Assembly: GCA_016223165.1 (NCBI GenBank)
Contig: JACRPO010000005.1
Span: 620,001-684,000, forward strand
Direction: 5' to 3'
Source of the DNA: Burkholderiales bacterium
Lineage (GTDB): Bacteria > Pseudomonadota > Gammaproteobacteria > Burkholderiales > Burkholderiaceae_C
DNA length: 64,000 nt
Shown: one piece after another, positions 35,020-44,964 of the stretch
How the letters are laid out: each line of letters opens with the position of its first letter
Numbering within the stretch: the stretch's first letter is position 1
Program-made: the position numbers and the translations under genes
The notes under the pieces: generated by a model
Seen by the model: only the letters and a program-made list of their open reading frames with translations
Databases searched by the model: none
Told to the model about the DNA's origin: nothing

Positions 35020-37284
35020 TCAGGCGCCCCTGACGCAGTCGACGTAGTAGCGGCGCGGCCCGGCGTCGGCCGCATCGTCCTCGACGAGCCCGTGCACGTC
35101 GGTGTCGAAGCCCGGGAATGCGGCGTTGAACTCGCGCGTGAAGCGCAGGTAGTCGACGATCTTGCGGTTGAAGCGCTCGCCCGGGATCAGCAGCGGGATG
35201 CCCGGCGGATAGGGCGTCAGCAGCGCTGTCGTCACCCGCCCCTCGAGCTGGTCGATGCTGACGCGCTCGGTTTCGCGGTGCGCGATGCGCGCGTAGGCGT
35301 CGCTCGGCTTCATCGCCGGATGCAGGTCGGACAGGTACATGTCGGTGACGAGCCGCGCCACGTCGCCCTTCGCGTAGGTCTCGTGGATGCCCTGGCAGAG
35401 GTCGCGCAGCCCCTTGCGCTCGTAGCGCGGGTGCTTGGCGCAGAACTCGGGCAGGATGCGCCACATCGGCGCATTGCGGTCGTAGTCGTCCTTGAACTGC
35501 TGCAGCGCCGTGAGCAGCGTGTTCCAGCGGCCCTTGGTGATGCCGATCGTGAACATGATGAAGAACGAGTAGAGCCCGGTCTTCTCCACCACCACCCCGT
35601 GCTCGGCGAGGAACTTGGTCACCACGCTGGCCGGAATGCCGGTCTTCGCGAAACGGCCCGAGAGGTCCAGGCCCGGCGTCACGATCGTGCACTTGATCGG
35701 GTCGAGCATGTTGAAACCGTCGGCGAGCGCACCGAAGCCGTGCCACTTGTCGCCCGCCTTCAGCATCCAGTCCGACTGGCGGCCGATGCCTTCGGCGGTG
35801 AGCCCCGAAGGCCCCCAGACGGTGAACCACCAGTCGCGGCCGAAGTCCTTGTCCACCTTGCGCATGGCGCGGCGGAAGTCCATCGACTCCTGGATGCTCT
35901 CCTCCACCAGCGCCTTGCCGCCCGGTGCTTCCATCATCGCCGCGGCGACGTCGCAGCTGGCGATGATCGCGTACTGCGGCGACGTGCTCGTGTGCATCAG
36001 GTAGGCCTCGTTGAAGAGGTGCCTGTCGAGCTTGCGGTTCTGCGGGTCCTGCACCAGCACCTGGCTCGCCTGGCTCAAGCCCGCGAGCAGCTTGTGCGTG
36101 CTCTGCGTCGCCCACACCATCTGGTCCTTCGGCCGCGGGCGCTTCCTGCCCATGGCGTGGAACTGGCCGTAGAACTCGTGGAACGCGGCGTGCGGCAGCC
36201 ACGCTTCGTCGAAGTGCAGGTTGTCGATGTAGCCGTCGAGGCCGTGCTTGATGGTCTCGGTGTTGTAGAGCACGCCGTCGTAGGTGCTCTGCGTCAGCGT
36301 CAGGACGCGCGGCCGGACCTTCTTCGCATCGACGCCGGCCAGCAGCGGGTTGGCGGCGATCTTGCGCTGGATGCTCTCGACCGAGAACTCGCCCAGCGGG
36401 ATCGGGCCGATGATGCCGTGGTGGTTGCGCGTCGGCGTCAGGAAGACCGGCACGGCGCCGGTCATGATGATGCTGTGCAGGATGCTCTTGTGGCAGTTGC
36501 GGTCGACCACCACCACGTCGCCCGGCGCCACCGTGTGGTGCCAGACCATCTTGTTGCTGGTGCTGGTGCCGTTGGTGACGAAGAAGCAGTGGTCGGCGTT
36601 GAAGATGCGCGCCGCGTTGCGCTCGCTCTGCGCCACCGGCCCGGTGTGGTCGAGCAGCTGGCCGAGTTCCTCGACCGCATTGCACACGTCGGCGCGCAGC
36701 ATGTTCTCGCCGAAGAACTGATGGAACATCTGCCCCACCGGGCTCTTGAGGAATGCCACGCCGCCGCTGTGCCCGGGGCAGTGCCAGGAGTACGAGCCGT
36801 CCTGCGCATAGTCCATCAGCGCCTTGAAGAACGGCGGCGCGAGGCCGTCGAGGTAGCTCTTGGCCTCGCGGATGATGTGCCGGGCCACGAACTCCGGCGT
36901 GTCCTCGAACATGTGGATGAAGCCGTGCAACTCGCGCAGCACGTCGTTGGGCAGGTGCTGGCTGGTGCGCGTCTCGCCGTAGATGTAGATGGGGATGTCG
37001 GCGTTCTTCCGGCGGATCTCCTCGATGAACTTGCGCAGGTTCACCACCGCCGGGTCGATCTCGGGGCCCGGGGTGAACTCGTTGTCGTCGATGCTCAGGA
37101 TGAAGGCGCCGGCACGGCTTTGCTGCTGCGCGAACTGCGAGAGGTCGCCGTAGCTGGTGGCACCCACGACCTCGAAGCCTTCCTTCTCGATCGCCGCGGC
37201 GAGAGCCCGGATGCCGAAGCCCGAGGCGTTCTCGGAGCGGAAATCCTCGTCGATGATGACGATCGGAAAGTGGAAGCGAAGCAT
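35020..37284 (-). CDS. Arginine/lysine/ornithine decarboxylase (group III, PLP-dependent)
   Basis: The 754-residue protein has the N-terminal response-regulator-like wing domain (FPIVIIDEDFRSENASGFGIRAL), the PLP core (SYSWHCPGHSGGVAFLKSPVG; PLP Lys398 in STHKLLAGLSQ) and a long C-terminal domain (TPYPPGIPLLIPGERF). This is the AdiA/CadA/SpeF fold that forms decamers. It removes CO2 from a basic amino acid, giving agmatine, cadaverine or putrescine. The substrate cannot be fixed by eye; betaproteobacterial relatives are often arginine-type. ATG 37284 (MLRFHFPIVII) matches the family start better than longer frames. It stands alone but could feed the polyamine aminotransferases encoded near 10 kb. 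Confidence 0.93.
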   Translation of the reverse strand: MLRFHFPIVIIDEDFRSENASGFGIRALAAAIEKEGFEVVGATSYGDLSQFAQQQSRAGAFILSIDDNEFTPGPEIDPAVVNLRKFIEEIRRKNADIPIYIYGETRTSQHLPNDVLRELHGFIHMFEDTPEFVARHIIREAKSYLDGLAPPFFKALMDYAQDGSYSWHCPGHSGGVAFLKSPVGQMFHQFFGENMLRADVCNAVEELGQLLDHTGPVAQSERNAARIFNADHCFFVTNGTSTSNKMVWHHTVAPGDVVVVDRNCHKSILHSIIMTGAVPVFLTPTRNHHGIIGPIPLGEFSVESIQRKIAANPLLAGVDAKKVRPRVLTLTQSTYDGVLYNTETIKHGLDGYIDNLHFDEAWLPHAAFHEFYGQFHAMGRKRPRPKDQMVWATQSTHKLLAGLSQASQVLVQDPQNRKLDRHLFNEAYLMHTSTSPQYAIIASCDVAAAMMEAPGGKALVEESIQESMDFRRAMRKVDKDFGRDWWFTVWGPSGLTAEGIGRQSDWMLKAGDKWHGFGALADGFNMLDPIKCTIVTPGLDLSGRFAKTGIPASVVTKFLAEHGVVVEKTGLYSFFIMFTIGITKGRWNTLLTALQQFKDDYDRNAPMWRILPEFCAKHPRYERKGLRDLCQGIHETYAKGDVARLVTDMYLSDLHPAMKPSDAYARIAHRETERVSIDQLEGRVTTALLTPYPPGIPLLIPGERFNRKIVDYLRFTREFNAAFPGFDTDVHGLVEDDAADAGPRRYYVDCVRGA

Positions 37285-37469
37285 GACGGCGGCGGCCTGG
37301 CGGTGGTCGAAGCCGCGCAGTGTAGGACCTCGCCGTGGCGTGCCCCTTGGCGCTCCCCATGCCGCGTCGATGTCGATCGAGCCCGCCCGGAATCGGGGCA
37401 TGCCGCGCGCATGACGGGCGGCCTACACTGCCATGCCCCGGACGGCGGGGCGCATCGCCCCTGACGATC

Positions 37470-37910
37470 ATGGATCTGTCGAGCTCGACCCTCTGGTGGC
37501 TGCTGGCCGGCGCGCTCATCGCCGCCGAACTCGCCACCGGCACGTTCTACCTGCTGATGCTGGCGCTCGGGTGTGCCGCCGGGGCGCTGGCTGCGCACAC
37601 CGGGCTCGGCTCGACGGCGCAGATCGTCGTGGGTGCGCTCGTCGGCATGGCCGCCACGGCGCTGTGGCACCTCAAGCGCGCGCGGCAGCCACGCAGCGCA
37701 CCCGCCGAGAGCAACCGCGACGTCAACCTCGACATCGGGCAGACGGTGATCGTGCGTGCCTGGGGCGAGGACGGCTCGGCCCAGGTCAGCTACCGCGGTG
37801 CCAGCTGGTCGGCCGCCTTCGACGGCGTCGGTACGCCGGCGCCCGGGCCGCATGCCATCGTCGCCGTGCGCGGCAGCCAGCTCGTGCTGGCGCCGGCGCC
37901 GCCGCGCTGA
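37470..37910 (+). CDS. NfeD-like membrane protein
   Basis: The 146-residue protein begins with two or three hydrophobic helices (LWWLLAGALIAAELATGTFYLLMLALG; GLGSTAQIVVGALVGMAATALW) and ends in a small OB-fold domain (IGQTVIVRAWGEDGSAQVSYRGASWSA). This is the short NfeD1b form, without the serine protease domain. NfeD proteins pair with stomatin-like SPFH proteins in the inner membrane and such a gene follows after 36 bp. The pair likely organises membrane microdomains or quality control. Confidence 0.92.
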   Translation: MDLSSSTLWWLLAGALIAAELATGTFYLLMLALGCAAGALAAHTGLGSTAQIVVGALVGMAATALWHLKRARQPRSAPAESNRDVNLDIGQTVIVRAWGEDGSAQVSYRGASWSAAFDGVGTPAPGPHAIVAVRGSQLVLAPAPPR

Positions 37911-37946
37911 ACGATCCCCGACCTGCCCACCCAGAGACTGGAAAAC

Positions 37947-38894
37947 ATGGAACTCGCGCTCATCCTGCTCGTCATCGCCGTCATCTTCATCGTTCGCACG
38001 TTCAAGATCGTGCCTCAGCAGAACGCCTGGGTCGTCGAGCGCCTGGGCAAGTACGACCGTACGCTGACGCCGGGCCTGAAGTTCGTCATCCCCTTCGTCG
38101 AACGTGTCGCCTACAAGCACTCGCTGAAGGAGGTGCCGCTCGACGTGCCGAGCCAGGTCTGCATCACGCGCGACAACACGCAGCTGCAGGTGGACGGCAT
38201 CCTCTACTTCCAGGTCACCGACCCGATGCGCGCCAGCTACGGCAGCAGCAACTACATCGTCGCGATCACACAGCTCGCGCAGACCACCCTGCGCAGCGTC
38301 ATCGGCAAGATGGAGCTGGACAAGACCTTCGAGGAGCGCGCCGTCATCAATGCTTCGGTGGTGAGCGCGCTCGACGAGGCGGCGCTGAACTGGGGCGTAA
38401 AGGTGCTGCGCTACGAGATCAAGGACCTCACGCCGCCGGCACCGATCCTGCACGCCATGCAGGCCCAGATCACCGCCGAGCGCGAGAAGCGCGCGCTGAT
38501 CGCGGCCAGCGAAGGCCGGCGCCAGGAGCAGATCAATATCGCCACCGGTGAGCGCGAGGCCTTCATCGCGCGCAGCGAGGGCGAGAAGCAGGCCGAGATC
38601 AACAACGCCCAAGGCGAGGCCGCCGCCATCACCGCCGTGGCCGATGCCACGGCCGACGCCATCCGCAAGATCGCCGCCGCCATCCAGAGCCCCGGCGGCG
38701 AGCAGGCCGTGCAGCTGAAGGTGGCCGAGAAGGCCGTCGACGCCTACGCCAACCTGGCGCGCGTCAACAACACCATGATCGTGCCCGGCCACATGGGCGA
38801 GGTGGCGGGCCTCATCGGCACGGCGATGGCCCTGTTGAAGAAGCCGGCGCCCGGCACCCCCGGCACGAGCGGCGGCACGGTTCCCGCCCGCTGA
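37947..38894 (+). CDS. SPFH/stomatin-like protein (paraslipin, QmcA-type)
   Basis: The 315-residue protein has one N-terminal membrane helix (LALILLVIAVIFIV) and an SPFH/band 7 domain (VPQQNAWVVERLGKYDRTLTPGLKFVIPFVERV), followed by an Ala/Glu coiled coil (ITAEREKRALIAASEGRRQEQINIATGEREAFIARSEGEKQ). The C-terminal segment ends VNNTMIVPGHMGEVAGLIGTAM. Such proteins oligomerise into membrane rings and scaffold proteases or NfeD partners. It lies 36 bp after the NfeD gene, presumably in one operon. Confidence 0.95.
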   Translation: MELALILLVIAVIFIVRTFKIVPQQNAWVVERLGKYDRTLTPGLKFVIPFVERVAYKHSLKEVPLDVPSQVCITRDNTQLQVDGILYFQVTDPMRASYGSSNYIVAITQLAQTTLRSVIGKMELDKTFEERAVINASVVSALDEAALNWGVKVLRYEIKDLTPPAPILHAMQAQITAEREKRALIAASEGRRQEQINIATGEREAFIARSEGEKQAEINNAQGEAAAITAVADATADAIRKIAAAIQSPGGEQAVQLKVAEKAVDAYANLARVNNTMIVPGHMGEVAGLIGTAMALLKKPAPGTPGTSGGTVPAR

Positions 38895-38942
38895 AGCCTC
38901 GAGGCTCGTCCACTGCACACTCCGGCGATCCCGCTCCAGACC

Positions 38943-39326
38943 ATGGCCAGCGTCGCGCTCAACGTGCTCGGCACGCCGCTCGTGGCCTGCTCCTACGACC
39001 CGCTCACCGGCTGGCGGCGCGACGGCTGCTGCCACACCGACGAGCAGGACCTCGGCAGCCACGTCATCTGTGTGCGCATGACGGTGGAGTTTCTCAACCG
39101 GCAGATGGAGGGTGGCAACGACCTCATCACGCCGCGGCCCGAAGTGCGCTTCCCCGGCCTCAAGCCCGGCGACCGCTGGTGCGTCTGCGCGCTGCGCTGG
39201 CGCGAGGCCTACGAGGCCGGCCACGCGCCCCCGGTGGTGCTGGAGAGCACGCACGCCAAGGCGCTGGAGTACGTGTTGATGGAGTGGCTGCGCAAGAGCG
39301 CGGTGGCGCCGTCGGGAGCTGCATAG
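38943..39326 (+). CDS. DUF2237 family protein
   Basis: The 127-residue protein matches the DUF2237 pattern closely: NVLGTPLVACSYDPLTGWRRDGCCHTDEQDLGSHVICVRMT, then GNDLITPRPEVRFPGLKPGDRWCVCALRW and VVLESTHAKALEYV. The four or five conserved Cys residues (GCC, VIC, WCVC) suggest metal binding or a structural role, but the function is unknown. It starts 48 bp after the stomatin-like gene and may be the last gene of that transcript. A tRNA gene begins 16 bp after its stop. Confidence 0.93.
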   Translation: MASVALNVLGTPLVACSYDPLTGWRRDGCCHTDEQDLGSHVICVRMTVEFLNRQMEGGNDLITPRPEVRFPGLKPGDRWCVCALRWREAYEAGHAPPVVLESTHAKALEYVLMEWLRKSAVAPSGAA

Positions 39327-39342
39327 AATCGCTGCCGGCCCA

Positions 39343-39433
39343 GGAGGGGTGGATGAGCGGTTTAAGTCGCACGCCTGGAAAGCGTGTGGGGGTTAACAGC
39401 CCCCCGCGGGTTCGAATCCCGCCCCCTCCGCCA
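39343..39433 (+). tRNA. tRNA-Ser (anticodon GGA)
   Basis: The 91-nt class II tRNA has acceptor GGAGGGG (39343-39349) pairing with CCCCTCC (39423-39429), discriminator G and an encoded CCA end (39431-39433). The anticodon stem CACGC/GCGTG encloses CTGGAAA, giving anticodon GGA for UCC/UCU codons. A long variable arm and T-loop GGTTCGAATCC are present. TAGAAT at 39324-39329, at the end of the DUF2237 gene, may be its -10 box. Confidence 0.97.
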
Positions 39434-39452
39434 GCCTGAGCTCTCTTCTCTT

Positions 39453-39481
39453 GCCGCCGGCCTTTCCGCAAGGCCGGCGGC
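39453..39481. terminator. Perfect 12-bp hairpin between tRNA-Ser and glgA
   Basis: GCCGCCGGCCTT (39453-39464) and AAGGCCGGCGGC (39470-39481) pair perfectly around a five-base loop. The element lies 19 bp after the tRNA and 7 bp after the convergent glgA stop, so it may end both transcripts. There is no U-tract on either side. Confidence 0.5.
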
Positions 39482-39488
39482 GCCGGGT

Positions 39489-40979
39489 TCAACGCGCCCC
39501 GCCCGCCCCACCCGCCCCACCCCCGGTGAGCGATGTGCCCGGGCGCCCTGCCGCGTCGCGGTACAGCTGCAGATACTGCCTCGCCGCACCCGCCCACGCC
39601 TGGTCGGCGGCCATGCCGCGCTGCTGCAACGTCTGCCACGCGGCCGGGTCCTGCGCGCGAAGCCGGGCGGCGCGCAACACCGCGGCGGCCAGTGCCATCG
39701 GCGTCGCCTCGTCGAAAACGAATCCGTTGCCGAGGGTCGTCGCCGCGTCGCGCACGGTGTCGGCGAGGCCGCCGACGCGCCGCGCGATGGGCAGGGTGCC
39801 GTAGCGCAGGCCGTACATCTGCGTCAGCCCGCAGGGCTCGAAGCGCGAGGGGATGGCGATGGCGTCCGCGCCGGCGATGGTGCGATGCGCGCGCGCCTCG
39901 TCGTAGCCGATGTGCACGTGCACGCGCCCTGGGTGCGCCTCCTGCGCCATGCGGAAGGCGGCCTCGAGCGAGGCGTCGCCGCCGCCCTGCACGACGAGCT
40001 GCACGCCCGCGGCCACGAGCTGCGGCAGCGCCGCCAGCAGCAGGTCGAGCCCCTTCTGCGCGCTGAGCCGGCTGATGACGGCCAGCAGCAGCGAGCGCTC
40101 GTCGGCGGCCAGGCCCAGCTCGGCCTGCAGCGCGCGGCGACAGGCGTGCTTGCCCTGCGGGCGCGCGAGGTCGTAGCGCTCGGCGATGGCGGCGTCGGTG
40201 GCCGGGTTCCAGATCTCGGCATCGATGCCGTTCAGGATGCCCGTCACGTCGGCACCGCGGCTGCGCACGGCGCCGTCGAGGCCGAAGCCGAACTCGGGCG
40301 TGGCGATCTCGCGCGCATAGGTCGGGCTCACCGTGGTGACGCGATGCGCGTACTGCAGGCCGGCCTTCATGAAGCTGAGCTGGCCGTGGAACTCGAGCCC
40401 GGCCGGCGACATGTGCCGCGAAGCCAGCCCGAGCAGCGGCCAGTCGTGCAGCGGGAAGAGGCCCTGGAAGGCCATGTTGTGGATGGTGAAGACGCTGCGC
40501 ACCTCGCTCGCCGGGTGGTCGGCGACATGGGCGCAGGCGAGCGCGGCATGCCAGTCGTGGGCGTGCACGACCTCGGCGTGCCAGCGCAGGTCGGCATCGT
40601 CGGCGGCCAGGTGCGCGGCCACCCAGCCGAGCAGCGCAAAGCGCTGCAGGTTGTCCGGCCACTCCTCGCCGGCGTGGTTGCCGTAGGGGCTGCCGCTGCG
40701 TCGATAGAGGTAGGGCGCGTCGAGCACGTACACCGGCAGCGCGCTGCCGGGCATGCGCGCCAGCAGCAGGCGCACGCGCAGGGCGCCGAAGCAACTGCCG
40801 ATATCGATGACCGGGCGCGCGTGCTGCACGCCGTCCATGACGCTCGGCAGGCCGGGCAGGAGCAGGCGCACATCGGCCCCCTGCTGCGCCTGCGCCACGG
40901 GCAGCGCCGCCACGACATCGGCGAGGCCGCCGGTCTTGGCAAGCGGGAAGACCTCGGCGGCGACGTGCAGCACCCTCAT
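39489..40979 (-). CDS. glgA: Glycogen synthase (ADP-glucose)
   Basis: The 496-residue GT5 glycosyltransferase begins [27 protein letters not shown], with the ADP-glucose-binding Lys15 in KTGGLADV. It continues [34 protein letters not shown] and the C-terminal [32 protein letters not shown]. It adds glucose from ADP-glucose to the growing alpha-1,4 chain. The C-terminal 12 residues are Gly-rich. It lies 40 bp after glgC on the same strand, forming a glgC-glgA operon. Confidence 0.98.
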   Translation of the reverse strand: MRVLHVAAEVFPLAKTGGLADVVAALPVAQAQQGADVRLLLPGLPSVMDGVQHARPVIDIGSCFGALRVRLLLARMPGSALPVYVLDAPYLYRRSGSPYGNHAGEEWPDNLQRFALLGWVAAHLAADDADLRWHAEVVHAHDWHAALACAHVADHPASEVRSVFTIHNMAFQGLFPLHDWPLLGLASRHMSPAGLEFHGQLSFMKAGLQYAHRVTTVSPTYAREIATPEFGFGLDGAVRSRGADVTGILNGIDAEIWNPATDAAIAERYDLARPQGKHACRRALQAELGLAADERSLLLAVISRLSAQKGLDLLLAALPQLVAAGVQLVVQGGGDASLEAAFRMAQEAHPGRVHVHIGYDEARAHRTIAGADAIAIPSRFEPCGLTQMYGLRYGTLPIARRVGGLADTVRDAATTLGNGFVFDEATPMALAAAVLRAARLRAQDPAAWQTLQQRGMAADQAWAGAARQYLQLYRDAAGRPGTSLTGGGAGGAGGAR

Positions 40980-41019
40980 CGCGTGCCGCCCGCGCGCTGC
41001 GGCGCCGTGCCCTCCACGC

Positions 41020-42285
41020 TCATTGCAGCTTGCGCAGCATCGCCCGCGTGACGAGGGTGATGCCGCTTTCGGTGCGGTAGAAGCGCTCCGCGTCGGCGAC
41101 CGCGTCTTCGCCGATCACCATGCCGTCGGGGATGTGGCAGTCGCGGTCGAGCACGGCGCGGTGCACGCGTGCGCCGCGCCCGATCTGCACGCCGGGCAGC
41201 AGCACGGACCAGTCCACCGACGAATACGAGTGCACGCGCACCGTCGAGAAGAGCACCGAGCGGAAGACGCGCCCCGAAACGATGCAGCCGCCCGAGACCA
41301 GCGACTCGATGGCCATGCCGCGGCGGTCGTCCTGGTTGTGCACGAATTTTGCTGGCGGCAGCTGCGGCTGGTAGGTCCAGATCGGCCAGGAGGTGTCATA
41401 CAGGTTCAACAGCGGGTCGGTGGCCGTGAGGTCGATGTTGGCGTCCCAATAGGCATCGATCGTGCCCACATCGCGCCAGTACGGCGGCTGCCCGGCCTTG
41501 CCGCCCACGCAGCTGAGGTCGAACGGGTGCGCGGCGGCGACGCCTGCCTTCACCATCTTGGGAATGATGTCCTTGCCGAAGTCGTGGCTCGAGGCCGCGT
41601 CGGCCATGTCGTGCTCGAGCTCGCGGAACAGGTGGCGGGCGTTGAAGATGTAGATGCCCATGCTGGCCAGCGCGCGGTCGGGCTTGCCGGGCATCGCCGG
41701 CGGGTCGGCCGGCTTCTCGACGAAGTCGAGGATCCGCCTGCGCTCGTCGATGGCCATCACGCCGAAGGCCGAGGCCTCGTGGCGCGGCACCTCGATGCAG
41801 GCGACCGTGCACTCGCAACCCAGGCGCACGTGGTCGGCCAGCATCAGCGCATAGTTCATCGTGTAGATGTGGTCGCCGGCCAGCACGACGACGTACTCCG
41901 GCCGATACGAGGCGATGATGTCCTGGTTCTGGTAGACGGCGTCGGCGGTGCCGCGGTACCAGTGCTCTTCGTCCACGCGCTGCTGCGCCGGCAGCAGGTC
42001 GACGAACTCGTTCATCTCCGACTTCAGGAAGGCCCAGCCGCGCTGCAGGTGCCTGAGCAGGCTGTGGCTCTTGTACTGCGTGATGACGCCGATGCGGCGG
42101 ATGCCCGAGTTGAGGCAGTTGGATAGAGCGAAGTCGACGATGCGAAACTTGCCGCCGAAGTACACCGACGGCTTGGCACGCGTGTCCGTGAGGTTCTTCA
42201 GGCGCGTGCCTCGGCCACCCGCCAGCACGAGTGCCACCGCCTTGCGCGGAAGTTCAAAGCTGCTGGCGACATCGATCGGGGGCAT
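41020..42285 (-). CDS. glgC: Glucose-1-phosphate adenylyltransferase
   Basis: The 421-residue ADP-glucose pyrophosphorylase has the nucleotide loop [35 protein letters not shown], then [29 protein letters not shown] and a left-handed beta-helix end. It makes ADP-glucose from glucose-1-phosphate and ATP, the controlled step of bacterial glycogen synthesis. ATG 42285 has GGGAG at an ideal distance; ATG 42297 and TTG 42315 are in-frame alternatives. It is divergent from glgP with about 80 bp between starts, so synthesis and breakdown share a control region. Confidence 0.97.
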   Translation of the reverse strand: MPPIDVASSFELPRKAVALVLAGGRGTRLKNLTDTRAKPSVYFGGKFRIVDFALSNCLNSGIRRIGVITQYKSHSLLRHLQRGWAFLKSEMNEFVDLLPAQQRVDEEHWYRGTADAVYQNQDIIASYRPEYVVVLAGDHIYTMNYALMLADHVRLGCECTVACIEVPRHEASAFGVMAIDERRRILDFVEKPADPPAMPGKPDRALASMGIYIFNARHLFRELEHDMADAASSHDFGKDIIPKMVKAGVAAAHPFDLSCVGGKAGQPPYWRDVGTIDAYWDANIDLTATDPLLNLYDTSWPIWTYQPQLPPAKFVHNQDDRRGMAIESLVSGGCIVSGRVFRSVLFSTVRVHSYSSVDWSVLLPGVQIGRGARVHRAVLDRDCHIPDGMVIGEDAVADAERFYRTESGITLVTRAMLRKLQ

Positions 42286-42303
42286 CTCGTCTCCCATCAC
42301 CCG

Positions 42304-42316
42304 TTTGTTGAACAAA
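42304..42316. promoter_or_regulatory. Palindrome in the divergent glgC-glgP control region
   Basis: TTTGTT-G-AACAAA is a perfect 13-bp inverted repeat, the only A+T-rich stretch in the 80-bp gap between the divergent starts. It is 19 bp before the glgC start and 50 bp before glgP, a suitable place for a shared operator. No confident promoter boxes could be assigned beside it. Confidence 0.35.
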
Positions 42317-42365
42317 GGAGTCGCGCGTTGACGCTCTTTCGCGGCATCCGCGACACTCTGGAACC

Positions 42366-44837
42366 ATGAACTCTGCGACGACGACCCCCGACTCGACCAT
42401 CGAGACGACCATCGAGACGACCATCGAGACGACCGCCGGCGCGGTCGACCGGCACCTGCTGGCCACCGTCGGCACCGAGCCCGGCCAGGCCACGCCCGTG
42501 GACATGATGCACGCGATCGCGCAGGTCGCGAGAGAGCACTTGTCCCGACGCTGGGTGGCCACCGAAGCCGCCGACCGCGAAGCCAAGGCGCGGCGCGTGT
42601 ACTACCTCTCGATGGAGTTCCTGATCGGGCGCACGCTCGGCAACGCGATCGCCGCGCTCGGGCTCGAAGGCGAGCTCTCCGCGAAGGTGCGGGCGCGCGC
42701 CACGCGCCTGGAGGACGTCGCCGCCACCGAGGCCGATGCGGCGCTCGGCAACGGCGGCCTCGGCCGCCTGGCCGCGTGCTTTCTCGACTCGATGGCCACG
42801 CTCGAGCTGCCCTCCTACGGCTACGGCATCCGCTACGAGTTCGGCATGTTCGCGCAGAGCATCCATGAAGGGCGGCAGGTCGAGCACCCCGACCCCTGGC
42901 TCGTGGACGGCTCGCCCTGGGAGTTCCCGCGCTCCGGCGTCAGCCACACCGTGCGCTTCGGCGGTTGGATCGAGCACACAGACGGGCCGCAGTCGCGCGC
43001 CCTCTGGAGCGCCGCCGGCCAGGTGAGCGCCAAGGCCTACGACATGGTGATCCCGGGCCACGGCACGGGCCGCGTCAGCACGCTCAGGCTGTGGAAGGCG
43101 GTGGCGCCCGCGCACATCGACCTGCACGCCTTCAACAGCGGCGACTACCAGCGCGCCGCCGAGTTCAAGAACGAGTACGAGAACATCTCCTGGGTGCTGT
43201 ACCCGAACGACAGCACGCCGGCCGGCCGCGAGCTGCGGCTGCGGCAGGAGTACTTCTTCACGAGCGCCTCGCTGCAGGACATCCTGGCCCGCCACCTGCG
43301 CGAGCACGGCCAGCTCGGGAACCTCGCCGACAAGGTGGCCGTGCACTTGAACGACACGCACCCGGCCATCGGCGTGGCCGAGCTGATGCGCCTGCTCGTC
43401 GACGAGCACGGCCTCGCCTGGCACGCGGCCTGGGACATCACGCGCAAGGTCTTCAGCTACACCAACCACACGCTGATGCCGGAGGCGCTGGAGACGTGGC
43501 CGGTGGCGCTGATGCAGCAGGTGCTGCCGCGCCACCTCGACATCATCCTGCGCATCAACGCCGACTTCCTGGCCCATGCGGCCAACACGCGCCCGGGCGA
43601 CCACGACTTCCTGCGCCGCCTGTCGCTCATCGACGAGCATGGCGAGCGGCGCGTGCGCATGGCGCACCTGTCCATCGTCGGCAGCCACAAGGTGAACGGC
43701 GTCTCCGCCCTGCATTCCGACCTCCTCGTGAAGACGATCTTCGCCGACTTCGCGGTCATCTGGCCCGAGCGCTTCACCAATGTCACCAACGGCGTCACGC
43801 CCAGGCGCTGGCTGGCGCAGGCCAACGGCGGCCTCGCGGCGCTGCTCGACGAACGGCTGGGCACGAGCTGGCGCCTGCACCTCTCGCAGCTCGAAAGGGT
43901 CGGTGCCCTCGCCGGCGATGCCGCCTTCCGCCGCTCGTTCATGCAGGTCAAGCGCGCAAACAAGGTGCGCATGGCCGCGCACGTGCTGGCCGTCACCGGC
44001 ATCAGCGTCGACCCCGACAGCCTCTTCGACGTTCACGTCAAGCGCATCCACGAGTACAAGCGGCAGCTGCTCAACCTGATGCACGTGGTGGCGCGCTACC
44101 AGGCCATGCTCGCCGAGCCGCAGCGCGACTGGCTGCCGCGCACGGTGCTCTTCGCCGGCAAGGCGGCCTCCAGCTACGCGACCGCCAAGTCGGTGATCCG
44201 CCTCATCCACGACGTCGGCACGGTGATCAACGCCGACGCGCGCCTGCGCGGGCGGCTGAAGGTGGCGTTCGTGCCGAACTACGGCGTCTCCGTGGCCGAG
44301 GTGGTGATGCCGGGTGCCGACCTCTCCGAGCAGATCTCCACCGCCGGCACCGAGGCCAGCGGCACCGGCAACATGAAGCTGGCGCTGAACGGCGCGCTCA
44401 CCATCGGCACCGACGACGGCGCCAACATCGAGATCCGCCAGCACGTGGGCGACGACAACATCTTCATCTTCGGCCTCTCGGCCGAGGAGGTGGCCGCGCA
44501 GCGCAAGGCGGGCTACCAGCCGGTGCAGCTCTACGAGGGCAATCCGCGCCTGAAGGCGGTGCTCGACGCCATCGGCGGCGGCGGCTTCTCGCCCGGCGAG
44601 CCGGGCCGCTACCGTGGGCTCGTCGACTCGCTGCTGTGGGGCGGCGACCACTACCTGCTGCTGGCCGACTTCGAGAGCTACCTCGCCGCGCAGGCGCGCG
44701 TCGACGCACTCGCGCGCGACGCCGACGCCTGGGCCGCGAAGGCGATCGCGAACGTCGCCGGCATGGGCTTCTTCTCGTCGGACCGCACGATCGCCGAGTA
44801 CGCGCGCCTCGTCTGGGGCCTGACGCCACGGGCTTGA
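42366..44837 (+). CDS. glgP: Glycogen/starch phosphorylase
   Basis: The 823-residue GT35 enzyme has [16 protein letters not shown], then [54 protein letters not shown] and the PLP-binding region [28 protein letters not shown]. It removes glucose-1-phosphate from the non-reducing ends of glucan. A Thr/Glu-rich N-terminal tail has three TIET repeats encoded by a perfect 12-bp tandem repeat (42396-42431). It is divergent from glgC and 127 bp upstream of glgX. Confidence 0.98.
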   Translation: MNSATTTPDSTIETTIETTIETTAGAVDRHLLATVGTEPGQATPVDMMHAIAQVAREHLSRRWVATEAADREAKARRVYYLSMEFLIGRTLGNAIAALGLEGELSAKVRARATRLEDVAATEADAALGNGGLGRLAACFLDSMATLELPSYGYGIRYEFGMFAQSIHEGRQVEHPDPWLVDGSPWEFPRSGVSHTVRFGGWIEHTDGPQSRALWSAAGQVSAKAYDMVIPGHGTGRVSTLRLWKAVAPAHIDLHAFNSGDYQRAAEFKNEYENISWVLYPNDSTPAGRELRLRQEYFFTSASLQDILARHLREHGQLGNLADKVAVHLNDTHPAIGVAELMRLLVDEHGLAWHAAWDITRKVFSYTNHTLMPEALETWPVALMQQVLPRHLDIILRINADFLAHAANTRPGDHDFLRRLSLIDEHGERRVRMAHLSIVGSHKVNGVSALHSDLLVKTIFADFAVIWPERFTNVTNGVTPRRWLAQANGGLAALLDERLGTSWRLHLSQLERVGALAGDAAFRRSFMQVKRANKVRMAAHVLAVTGISVDPDSLFDVHVKRIHEYKRQLLNLMHVVARYQAMLAEPQRDWLPRTVLFAGKAASSYATAKSVIRLIHDVGTVINADARLRGRLKVAFVPNYGVSVAEVVMPGADLSEQISTAGTEASGTGNMKLALNGALTIGTDDGANIEIRQHVGDDNIFIFGLSAEEVAAQRKAGYQPVQLYEGNPRLKAVLDAIGGGGFSPGEPGRYRGLVDSLLWGGDHYLLLADFESYLAAQARVDALARDADAWAAKAIANVAGMGFFSSDRTIAEYARLVWGLTPRA

Positions 44838-44964
44838 GCTTGTCCCTTTCACGGACTTCAAACGGCTCCGTCGCCGCCGAACTGCCGGGCGAGCCCGTGG
44901 CCGGCCACGGCCGTGCGCCGCCGATCGTGCTTCCTGCGCCGCCGCTGGCCACGGCCTTCCTGCA

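Noticed and set aside
42328..42363. TTGACG followed by GACACT as a glgP promoter
   Set aside because: The -10 match is only three of six and the start would fall at the ATG, requiring a leaderless mRNA.
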